Shown here: in pieces, positions 1 to 5,360 of the stretch
Numbering within the stretch: position 1 is the stretch's first letter
How the letters are laid out: every line of letters begins with the position of its first letter
From: an uncultured Solimonas sp.
GTDB lineage: Bacteria > Pseudomonadota > Gammaproteobacteria > Nevskiales > Nevskiaceae
Direction of reading: 5' to 3'
Assembly (NCBI GenBank): GCA_946478985.1
Contig: CAMLDZ010000167.1
Location: 1 to 5,415 of the forward strand
DNA: 5,415 nucleotides
Position numbers and translations under genes: made by a program
The notes under the pieces: model-generated
The model's input: the letters and a program-made list of their open reading frames with translations, nothing else
What the model was told of the DNA's origin: nothing
Database searches by the model: none

Positions 1-2099
1 TAGGCGGTCGCCAGCTTCTTGTCGACGTCGGCTTCCAGCGGATGATTCGGGAACAGCCGGCGGAAGTTCTCCAGCACGCCTTCGGCCTGCGCCCAGTCCT
101 CCAGCGCCAGCAGGGCGGCGGCACCGTCGTACTCGGCGGTGGCGCGGATCTTCGACTGCGGCGTGACCTGGCCAACGCGCAGGAAGTGCCGCGCCGCCGT
201 CTTCATGTCGCCGGCGTCGCGCGCGGCCTCACCCTGCTTGTAGATCGAGGCAGCGAGCTGCTCGCCGACTTCGCCACGACGCGGGCCGTTGGCCGGCGTC
301 AGCTTCAACTCTTCGCTGAACGCGGCTTCGGCTTGCGGATAACGCTTCTGCGCGAACTGCGAATCGCCGGTGACGCTCCAGGCCAGGCGCTGCTGCTCGG
401 CGGTGACGTTGCCCTGCGCCTTGAGCACGCGATCGGCGATGGCGATGGCGCGATCGTAATCCTTCAGCTCGTAGAGATCCTGCGCGGTCTGCGTCAGCGC
501 TGCGTTGCGCTGCACGTGCTGCGGGAAGGTGTCGGCAAGCTTCAGGCTCTCGTCGATCGCCAGCTTGAGCGCTTCCGGGCGCTGCGCCGCGGGCACTTCC
601 CTGGCGTTCTTCTGATAGGCGAGCACCGCGGCGTAAGCGGCTTCCGGCACTTTGGCGTGCTGGCCATAGCCGTAGGCGGTCTTGCTGTATTCCTTGGCGG
701 CGTCCAGCGTGCGGCCGCCGTCGAGCAGGGCGTCGCCGAGCAGGAAGTTGATTTCCGGCAGCTTGGGATCCTGCGGGAAGATCTCGATGATGCGGCGGTA
801 CCAGCGCGCTGCGACCAGGAACTCCGGTGGCGTGCCGGCCTGCGCCGGCGCGGCGCCCGCTGCCGGCTTGGCGGTGAGCTTTTTCTGCGCGCTGGCGTGG
901 TAGTACTTGGCGAGGTCGTCGAGATGGCCACGCAGCGCCGTCATCACCTCCGCGCTTGCCGGCTTGCCCTGCCAGTACTCGGCGGCCGGGTCGTAGGTGG
1001 TGGCGTAGCGCTCCTTCTCGCGGATCGTCAGGTCGCCGAAGCCGCCGTCCTTGTACGCGGTGATCACGCGGGTCTGGAAGGCCGGCGCCTGCGGCGAGCG
1101 CGGATAGCGCTGGATGAACGCCGCATAGGCATTGGCGCCGTCGGTGTAGCGGTCCTTCTCCAGCATGGCATCGCCAAGCGCGACGTAGATCAGCGGGTAG
1201 AAGCGCGGATCACCGTGCCTGGCCAGGTAGTCGTTGAGCGCGCTGCCGCCGCCGAGCGTGGCCAGCGACAGGGTAATGACACGCAGCGAGTCCTTGGCGA
1301 GGTCGAATTTCTCCTTGGAGACGCCGGCCAGCGCTGCTTCCGGATCGGTGGTCTCGCCGGGGGGCAGCTCGCGTTCGAGGATGGCGAAAAAGGTTTCGAT
1401 CGCCGGCTCGTACTTGGACTGCTTGTACAGCGACCAGCCGTACTTGTACTGCGCCGACTCGAAGAACGCCGTGCCGTCCTTGTAGCCCATCACCGTGCGG
1501 TATTCGTTCTCTGCCTCGGCGAAACGGCCGAGGTTGAACAGCAGTTCGCCGCGACGGAAATGCGCGTCACCGGCCAGCGGCGATTGCGGCAGCGTGGTGT
1601 TGAGCTTTTGCAGCGTCGCGATCGCCGCCTCGACTTCGCCGATGTTCTGCTGCGCGCGCGCCAGCTGATAGAGCACCCGATCGTTCTTGGGATCGTTCGG
1701 ATGCGCGGCGAGCAGCTTGTTGTAGAGCGCGATCGAACCGCGCAGGGTCTTCTCGGATTCCTGCGTCGCACCTTCGGCGTCGGCCATCTGCACGTTGAGG
1801 TCGGCGTAGCGGCGCGTCGCCTCGTCCTGGGTGGCCTGGTCGGCCTGCAGGTCCATCAGCTTCTTGTAATTGTCGGCGGCCTTCTGCGGATCGGCGGCAA
1901 TGTCCTCGGACTTGACGATCGGCAGCACCTCGTTCGAGGGCGCCTTCTGGCCGCCGATGGCCTTGCTGATCGGCGGTGCGGAATTCTTGACCACGTCCGG
2001 CGTACAGGCCGCCAGCAGCAGCGCGGCCTGCGCGACCGCCGCCAGCTTGAGGCCGGTGCGGATCGTTACGGTGTCGGATCGGCGCGGGAACTTATTCAC
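1..2099 (-). CDS. TPR-repeat lipoprotein, 3' end beyond the window (partial)
   Basis: The reading frame is open from a GTG at 2099 to the left edge: 699 complete codons and no stop, so the C-terminus is missing. The N-terminus is a lipoprotein signal: basic residues (K3, R6, R7, R14, K18), a hydrophobic Ala/Leu stretch at about 19-31, and a lipobox LAAC with the lipidated Cys at 32. Residue 33 is Thr, not Asp, so outer-membrane sorting is likely. A short low-complexity tether follows, then helical TPR-like hairpins at about 116-170, 175-243 (key residues G184, N189, G191, W222, Y225, Y230), 300-335, 425-475, 535-600 and 610-685, with an Ala/Pro-rich break at 405-424. No catalytic motif is visible, so a scaffold or assembly role at the outer membrane is inferred. 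It is the third gene of the operon; its GTG overlaps the end of the upstream gene by 8 bp, and no nearer in-frame start fits the signal peptide. An AAGG lies about 12 nt upstream, rather far for a ribosome site. The style resembles AglT/GltE-type motility lipoproteins and also YfgC/BamD-like TPR proteins; family not proven. Confidence 0.88.
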   Translation of the reverse strand, partial: MNKFPRRSDTVTIRTGLKLAAVAQAALLLAACTPDVVKNSAPPISKAIGGQKAPSNEVLPIVKSEDIAADPQKAADNYKKLMDLQADQATQDEATRRYADLNVQMADAEGATQESEKTLRGSIALYNKLLAAHPNDPKNDRVLYQLARAQQNIGEVEAAIATLQKLNTTLPQSPLAGDAHFRRGELLFNLGRFAEAENEYRTVMGYKDGTAFFESAQYKYGWSLYKQSKYEPAIETFFAILERELPPGETTDPEAALAGVSKEKFDLAKDSLRVITLSLATLGGGSALNDYLARHGDPRFYPLIYVALGDAMLEKDRYTDGANAYAAFIQRYPRSPQAPAFQTRVITAYKDGGFGDLTIREKERYATTYDPAAEYWQGKPASAEVMTALRGHLDDLAKYYHASAQKKLTAKPAAGAAPAQAGTPPEFLVAARWYRRIIEIFPQDPKLPEINFLLGDALLDGGRTLDAAKEYSKTAYGYGQHAKVPEAAYAAVLAYQKNAREVPAAQRPEALKLAIDESLKLADTFPQHVQRNAALTQTAQDLYELKDYDRAIAIADRVLKAQGNVTAEQQRLAWSVTGDSQFAQKRYPQAEAAFSEELKLTPANGPRRGEVGEQLAASIYKQGEAARDAGDMKTAARHFLRVGQVTPQSKIRATAEYDGAAALLALEDWAQAEGVLENFRRLFPNHPLEADVDKKLATA

Positions 2100-3960
2100 G
2101 GTCGAGTTCGCCCTTCTTCTGCCGGTCGTAGAGTCGGGCCAGCGCGAAGCGCGCCTCGACCAGATAGCGCTCGATCTGCTTGCGCTGGCCTTCGAGTTCC
2201 TTGGTGGAGATCGTCTGCAACTGCTGCGCCTGATCAACCAGCGCCGCCTTGACCTGACCTCGCAGGTTGCCGAGGCGGATGCGCAGCGTCTGCGTCCGCT
2301 CGAACGAGCCTTCGAAGATCTCCGGTGCCTTGGCGACGACCAGTGTGCTGACGGGGGTGGCGGCGACGGGGGCGGGCGCCTCGGCCGGCGCCGGCCTGTC
2401 CTGATAGCTGCCAGGCGCCGCCAGGCTGGTGTCGAGCTTCAGCGGGATCTTCACATCGCTGTAGACCTGCTTGCTGTCCTGCAGCTCGTTCTTCAGCTGT
2501 GTGTCGATGTCGACCGGCTTCTTGGCAATCTCCACCGCCGTGCGCTCGATCACGTCGAGCCGCGCGCGCCAGGCCTCGAGGTTGCGCGACAGCATGCGCA
2601 GATCACGATAGTTCTTCAGCGCCTCCTGGAAGCGATGCTCGGCGAGCAGCGTCTGCAGGAAGTAAGTCTCCGGAGCATCCGGCAGATCGCGCAGGCGCCA
2701 GTCCCAGCCGGATTCGGCTTCCTGCTCGCGATGGACGATGGTTTCGACCATGCGCCCCTGCTTGATCGACGACAGCGCCAGGCCCATGCGCTTGTGGCTT
2801 TCTTCGAGAACCTCGACGGCCTTCTCGTAGTACTGCAGCGCCTGCGTATGGGCGCCCAGATTGTCGAGCGTGTACGGAATCGCCAGCCAGGCTTCAAGCA
2901 CGGCGGGGTCCATCGGATCGCGGCTGAGCAGCTCGACCCAAGGCACCAGCGCGCGCTTGAGCGCCGCCTCGGTTTTCGGATCGCCGTTCTTCAGGCGGAA
3001 GTTGCGCATGCCGGCGCGGGCATAGATATCGTTGTCGAGAAAGCCGGGGCGCAGCAGCGCGCCGAGACTCGACACCGATTCCTTTTCTTCCTCTGCGCTC
3101 GCATCCGGAGTTTCCGGGCGCGCATTGAGCACGCCCTGCGGGGCCACTTCGGACCAGCCCAGGCCCAGCAGCGCGCGGTTGGATGAAGCGCCCTCGATGC
3201 GGACGCGGCTGAAGATCGGCTTGGCGGTGGCGCCCTGGCCCTTCTGCAGGAAATGCCAGCCCAGCGCCAGGTTGGCGCGGTCGCGCAGCTCCAGCTCTTC
3301 CTTGGTCGACGGCCGGATGCGACCGACGTCATCGAGCACGCGCTCGCCCTGCTCGACGCGGTCGCTGGCGATCAGTGCGATCGCCAGGTTGTAGCGCGTG
3401 AACGGCGACTGCTTGCTGGCGTTGTCTTCCTTGAGCGCGACCTCGGCGGCTTCGGCCGGCTTGCCCTCGGCCAGCAGCACGCGGATCAGAAGATCCTGCC
3501 ACTCGGGGATCATTTCCTTGGGCAGCTTCTCGCGGATGCGATACAGCGTCGCCCGCGACTCGCCGTAGTAGCCACGCTGGAAATCGAACTCGGCCAGCTG
3601 CAACTGCGCCGGCAGGAACTTCTTCGGCTCCGGCGCGCGGGAAGCGATGCTGCGGTACATCGCCTCGGCGCGATCACGCATGCCGAAGCCCAGGTAGTTG
3701 TCGGCGAGCCGCCACTGGTATTCGGTGGACAACTGTTGCGGATCGTCCGAGCCTGCCAGCTGACGCAGTTCGATCAGTGCCGAGAAATGGCGCTTGTCGG
3801 CATCCAGATAATGCGAGTAGCGGACTTGCGGATCGTCGGCGCTGCCTGGCGTGTAGGTGTCGATGGCGAGCGCGGCGATCGGCAGCATCGCCGCAGCGGC
3901 AGCCAGCGAAACCGCAGTGCGTCTGGCGATGAGGACGGGCAGGGGAGCGAGCAATTTCAC
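2092..3960 (-). CDS. Secreted TPR-like helical-repeat protein with C-terminal coiled coil
   Basis: This 622-aa protein begins with a Sec signal peptide: MKLLAPLPVLIARR, then an Ala/Leu-rich core, with probable cleavage after ALA at about residue 32. Helical-repeat hairpins fill about 55-275, including repeats with RLADNYLGFG and ALLGLGWSE signatures, then about 335-470 (DNLGAHTQALQYYEKA is a clear TPR). An acidic insert lies at about 283-297. A Pro/Ala-rich linker (about 516-537) precedes a charged helical C-terminus (about 550-622) rich in Gln, Arg and Lys, probably a coiled coil. No enzyme motif is seen, so a periplasmic scaffold is inferred. The GTG at 3960 is preferred over the GTG at 3975 because it makes a 4-base GTGA overlap with the upstream stop and has GGAGA 8 nt before it; the 3975 GTG abuts that ribosome site and would add five residues (M/V-ETGP) ahead of the signal peptide. 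It is the middle gene of the operon, coupled on both sides. It may correspond to AgnA/GltD-type TPR proteins, but this is a guess from context and sequence style. Confidence 0.88.
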   Translation of the reverse strand: MKLLAPLPVLIARRTAVSLAAAAAMLPIAALAIDTYTPGSADDPQVRYSHYLDADKRHFSALIELRQLAGSDDPQQLSTEYQWRLADNYLGFGMRDRAEAMYRSIASRAPEPKKFLPAQLQLAEFDFQRGYYGESRATLYRIREKLPKEMIPEWQDLLIRVLLAEGKPAEAAEVALKEDNASKQSPFTRYNLAIALIASDRVEQGERVLDDVGRIRPSTKEELELRDRANLALGWHFLQKGQGATAKPIFSRVRIEGASSNRALLGLGWSEVAPQGVLNARPETPDASAEEEKESVSSLGALLRPGFLDNDIYARAGMRNFRLKNGDPKTEAALKRALVPWVELLSRDPMDPAVLEAWLAIPYTLDNLGAHTQALQYYEKAVEVLEESHKRMGLALSSIKQGRMVETIVHREQEAESGWDWRLRDLPDAPETYFLQTLLAEHRFQEALKNYRDLRMLSRNLEAWRARLDVIERTAVEIAKKPVDIDTQLKNELQDSKQVYSDVKIPLKLDTSLAAPGSYQDRPAPAEAPAPVAATPVSTLVVAKAPEIFEGSFERTQTLRIRLGNLRGQVKAALVDQAQQLQTISTKELEGQRKQIERYLVEARFALARLYDRQKKGELDRE

Positions 3961-4523
3961 TGGGCCGGTCTCCACTGCTTCAGGCGCAGCCGCGGCGTGT
4001 TGCGGAAGCGGGTCTCCGGCGCGATCACGAATTCCAGATCGGTGACCTGGATGGGTTTGTCGATCATGACTTCGTAACGATCAGTGATGGGCGCGTCGCC
4101 AGGCTTGGCGTCGGCCATCTTGCCGGTGAAGCTGACTCGCACGCGATGCGTGCCCGGCGTCGCCTTGGCGCGGAGGATGCGGTGCGAACCATCCTTGGCC
4201 AGCAGTGCGCGCGAATCGATGTCGTCGTAGTGGTAGACCTCGGCCGGGTTGTTGTCCAGGGCCACCGTCACATCCTGGACCAGCAAGGCCGGCGCCTTGA
4301 CCGTCAGATAGACGTTGAGGCGGTCCTGCGGCGGCAGCACGGTATCGACCTCGACCGCCGTCGCCTGGCGATTGAAGTCGAGGACTTCGTCCTTGAGCGC
4401 CTGCACGGCTTGATCCAACTTGAGCGAACGCTCGGCGTCGGATGGGCTTGCAGCCAGGCTGGAGAAACTAAGCGCAAGCACCAGGCTCGCGGACAGGGCC
4501 TTCAGGCCTCGAATACTCGGCAT
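3957..4523 (-). CDS. Secreted hypothetical protein with beta-sandwich-like domain
   Basis: This 188-aa product has a Sec signal peptide: basic start (R5, K8), a hydrophobic core at about 10-23, and a SLA-A cleavage site after residue 24. A short amphipathic helix follows at 33-52 (LKLDQAVQALKDEVLDF). The rest (about 56-185) alternates hydrophobic and polar residues in beta fashion. The stretch at 119-134, with a Gly-Thr-His turn followed by RVRVSFTG, recalls PEGA/carboxypeptidase-regulatory-like surface domains. There is no lipobox, Cys or catalytic motif; a soluble periplasmic partner of the two downstream TPR proteins is inferred. It is the first gene of the operon; its TGA overlaps the next GTG (GTGA). 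The ATG at 4523 is chosen because it gives a full signal peptide; the ribosome site is weak (GGAT about 10 nt upstream). The family is not recognised; a small envelope protein of a Glt-like cluster (such as GltF) is possible but unproven. Confidence 0.85.
   Translation of the reverse strand: MPSIRGLKALSASLVLALSFSSLAASPSDAERSLKLDQAVQALKDEVLDFNRQATAVEVDTVLPPQDRLNVYLTVKAPALLVQDVTVALDNNPAEVYHYDDIDSRALLAKDGSHRILRAKATPGTHRVRVSFTGKMADAKPGDAPITDRYEVMIDKPIQVTDLEFVIAPETRFRNTPRLRLKQWRPAQ
3969..3973 (-). promoter_or_regulatory. Ribosome binding site deciding the start of the middle operon gene
   Basis: Read on the minus strand this is GGAGA, ending 8 nt before the GTG at 3960. It lies inside the end of the upstream coding sequence. 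Because the alternative GTG at 3975 lies directly against it, the site favours the 3960 start and a 4-base coupled junction. Confidence 0.65.
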
Positions 4524-4551
4524 CGGCTTGGGATCCGGATGGGTTGTCGCG

Positions 4552-4579
4552 AGTGTAGCAAAAGCGCTCCTCGATCATA
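4552..4579 (-). promoter_or_regulatory. Possible promoter region of the TPR operon
   Basis: On the minus strand there are two -10-like hexamers upstream of the first operon gene: TATGAT (4579-4574, 5 of 6 to consensus) and TACACT (4557-4552, within TTGCTACACT). Neither has a convincing -35 at 16-18 bp, so the operon promoter may be weak or activator-dependent. Start sites would fall at about 4567 or 4545, leaving a 5' leader of about 20-45 nt. This is inferred by eye. Confidence 0.3.
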
Positions 4580-4597
4580 GTTCGTCGGATGTCGACG

Positions 4598-4611
4598 CTT
4601 CGTATGCGAAG
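4598..4611. repeat. Small palindrome upstream of the operon promoter
   Basis: CTTCG-TATG-CGAAG, 5-bp arms around a 4-nt centre. It sits about 20 bp upstream of the TATGAT -10 candidate on the minus strand, around its -35 position, so it could be an operator. A palindrome this short can arise by chance. Confidence 0.3.
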
Positions 4612-4675
4612 AATGCGGACGTCGGCGTGCGCGTGCTGTGCCGGACGGCGAGCGGCAGGCCGGCGCAGATGAACG

Positions 4676-4707
4676 GGATTGCCTGTAGGAATTGTCTTGC
4701 GCAATCC
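4676..4707. repeat. Inverted repeat GGATTGC ... GCAATCC
   Basis: Perfect 7-bp arms at 4676-4682 and 4701-4707 are separated by 18 nt. There is no T-tract, so it is not a standard terminator. It lies about 50 bp upstream of the hupB -35 and could be a protein-binding dyad or chance. Confidence 0.3.
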
Positions 4708-4727
4708 GCGCTGCGCCTGAGTTTGTG

Positions 4728-4751
4728 AGCCTCTGACACATTGTCATGGCT
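4728..4751. promoter_or_regulatory. Dyad upstream of the hupB promoter, operator candidate
   Basis: TGACA-CAT-TGTCA (4734-4746) is a perfect 5-bp inverted repeat around a 3-nt centre. Outer arms AGCC (4728-4731) and GGCT (4748-4751) extend it to an imperfect 24-bp dyad. It ends 3 bp before the TTGACG -35 box, the place where class I/II activators or repressors bind. The cognate regulator is unknown. Confidence 0.45.
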
Positions 4752-4754
4752 TTG

Positions 4755-4783
4755 TTGACGCTCGAAAACCCGCTTGCTATAAA
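4755..4783 (+). promoter_or_regulatory. Sigma70-type promoter of hupB
   Basis: The -35 box TTGACG (4755-4760) and the -10 box TATAAA (4778-4783) each match consensus at 5 of 6, with the optimal 17-bp spacer. Transcription should begin near 4790. The bases after the -10 (GCGCCGC) are a GC-rich discriminator, the type usually found at promoters repressed by ppGpp/DksA, as expected for growth-rate-linked genes. The start leaves a leader of about 140 nt before hupB. Confidence 0.75.
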
Positions 4784-4812
4784 GCGCCGCAACCCGCAGT
4801 TACCAACAAGAT

Positions 4813-4843
4813 TGCGCCGCCACTGCAGGCGCACATCGGCGCA
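4813..4843 (+). repeat. Competing hairpins in the hupB leader
   Basis: TGCGCC(G) at 4813-4819 can pair with GGCGCA at 4828-4833 (6 bp, 9-nt loop) or with CGGCGCA at 4837-4843 (7 bp, perfect). The two structures exclude each other. A third copy of TGCGCCG at 4903-4909 could also pair with 4837-4843. This is suggestive of a folding switch, but GC-rich DNA yields such pairings readily. Confidence 0.4.
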
Positions 4844-4885
4844 TGGTCGCGATCACGGGCATACCGCACTTGGGCTCACCAATCA

Positions 4886-4911
4886 CTCTTTAACGTCGGC
4901 GCTGCGCCGGC
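4886..4911 (+). promoter_or_regulatory. boxA-like sequence followed by a hairpin, in the hupB leader
   Basis: CTCTTTAAC (4886-4894) equals the core of the enterobacterial rRNA boxA antitermination element, to which NusB-S10 binds. A hairpin follows directly: GTCGGCG (4895-4901), loop CTG, CGCCGGC (4905-4911), 7 bp including one G-U pair. The order boxA then hairpin recalls lambda nut sites. It ends 8 nt before the hupB ribosome site, so it could act on transcription or on translation. Function is inferred. Confidence 0.35.
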
Positions 4912-4919
4912 ACCATTTC

Positions 4920-4926
4920 GAGGGGA
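4920..4926 (+). promoter_or_regulatory. hupB ribosome binding site
   Basis: GAGGGGA lies 7 nt before the hupB ATG and fixes the start at 4934. It sits close behind the leader hairpin at 4895-4911. Confidence 0.8.
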
Positions 4927-4933
4927 CGTTTTA

Positions 4934-5206
4934 ATGAACAAGACTGAACTGATCAACGCGCTCGCCGACAAGGCCGATCTGTCGAAGGCCGACGCCGGAC
5001 GCGCTGTTGATGCCTTCTTTGAAGTTGTGGGCAAGGCCCTTAAGAAGAAGGACAAGGTTTCGCTGGTCGGCTTCGGCACGTTCCTGGTCCGTGAGCGCGC
5101 TGCTCGCTCGGGCCGCAACCCGAAGACGGGCGCCACCATCAAGATCAAGGCCAGCAAGACGCCGTCATTCAAGGCTGGCAAAGCGCTCAAGGACCTGATA
5201 AAGTAG
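4934..5206 (+). CDS. hupB: DNA-binding protein HU-beta
   Basis: This 90-aa protein is a complete HU/IHF-family member of the standard length for HU. HU is a nucleoid protein that binds DNA without sequence specificity as a homo- or heterodimer, bends it, and aids replication, recombination and supercoil control. The helical dimerisation part is residues 3-38 ([20 protein letters not shown] start). VSLVGFGTF at 42-50 is the family beta core. The DNA-grasping arm spans about 53-75 and contains RSGRNPKTG with the intercalating Pro63. The conserved C-terminus is [11 protein letters not shown] (77-87). The start is fixed by GAGGGGA 7 nt upstream and a strong promoter about 150 bp upstream. The family assignment is secure. 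HupB rather than HupA/IHF is preferred from the RAARxGRNP and FKAGKALKD signatures and from the tRNA neighbours; in many gammaproteobacteria hupB follows lon, which is absent immediately upstream here. Confidence 0.97.
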   Translation: MNKTELINALADKADLSKADAGRAVDAFFEVVGKALKKKDKVSLVGFGTFLVRERAARSGRNPKTGATIKIKASKTPSFKAGKALKDLIK

Positions 5207-5237
5207 CCGTCCTTTCGCGGTTGGTGTTGATGGCTGA

Positions 5238-5258
5238 CTTTGCAGTTAAAATGCAAAG
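5238..5258 (+). repeat. Hairpin between hupB and tRNA-Val
   Basis: CTTTGCA (5238-5244) and TGCAAAG (5252-5258) form a perfect 7-bp stem with a 7-nt A/T-rich loop (GTTAAAA). No T-run follows, so it is not a classic intrinsic terminator; it could be a weak terminator, a 3'-end/processing structure, or an operator. The loop overlaps TAAAAT (5247-5252), a possible -10 for the tRNAs, but no -35 sits at proper spacing (TTGATG at 5227 gives only 14 bp). The tRNAs may therefore be read through from the hupB promoter. Confidence 0.5.
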
Positions 5259-5273
5259 ACAGCAGCATTCGTC

Positions 5274-5349
5274 GGGTGCTTAGCTCAGCTGGTAGAGCGT
5301 CGCCCTTACAAGGCGAATGTCGGGGGTTCGAGCCCCTCAGCACCCACCA
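5274..5349 (+). tRNA. tRNA-Val (anticodon UAC)
   Basis: This is a full cloverleaf of 76 nt with encoded CCA. The acceptor stem is GGGTGCT/AGCACCC, with discriminator A at 5346 and CCA at 5347-5349. The D arm is GCTCAGCTGGTAGAGC. The anticodon stem is TCGCC/GGCGA with loop CTTACAA and anticodon TAC at 5307-5309, which reads GUA and related valine codons. The T arm is GGGGG-TTCGAGC-CCCTC with one G-U pair. It lies 67 nt after the hupB stop and 11 nt before tRNA-Asp, and is probably co-transcribed with it. Confidence 0.97.
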
Positions 5350-5360
5350 AAAGTTTTCGC

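Larger units (their letters stand above)
4524..4933. other. Divergent intergenic region between the TPR operon and hupB
   Basis: These 410 bp carry no convincing gene. Open frames crossing it have no ribosome site, or start upstream of the mapped promoter, and their products are Arg/Ser/Pro-rich shadow translations. It holds the leftward promoter candidates, several inverted repeats, the rightward hupB promoter and the structured hupB leader, described separately. The stretch 4620-4675 is GC-rich, and I see nothing specific in it. Confidence 0.7.

Noticed and set aside
42..2252. Long plus-strand open frame of 736 codons
   Set aside because: It lies antisense to the TPR lipoprotein. The product is Arg/Leu/Gly-rich without domains, and the minus frame has a signal peptide, lipobox and TPR pattern. 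GC-rich coding DNA commonly leaves the opposite strand open.
1870..3186. Plus-strand open frame of 438 codons, and another at 3253-4077
   Set aside because: Both are antisense to the middle operon gene, with shadow-type composition, no ribosome site and no recognisable family.
3961..3975. GTG at 3975 as the start of the middle operon gene
   Set aside because: It abuts the ribosome site GGAGA and adds five residues before the signal peptide; GTG at 3960 has correct spacing and a typical GTGA overlap.
4746..4934. Plus-strand 62-codon frame whose stop overlaps the hupB start (TAATG)
   Set aside because: Its ATG lies upstream of the hupB promoter, so the main transcript cannot include it. A later TTG start (4812) has no ribosome site, and the product is Arg/His-rich and shadow-like.
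5238..5258. Intrinsic terminator of hupB
   Set aside because: The stem is only 7 bp with three G/C pairs and no T-run follows.
4876..5343. Minus-strand 155-codon frame across hupB
   Set aside because: It covers hupB and part of tRNA-Val on the opposite strand, both of which are certain.
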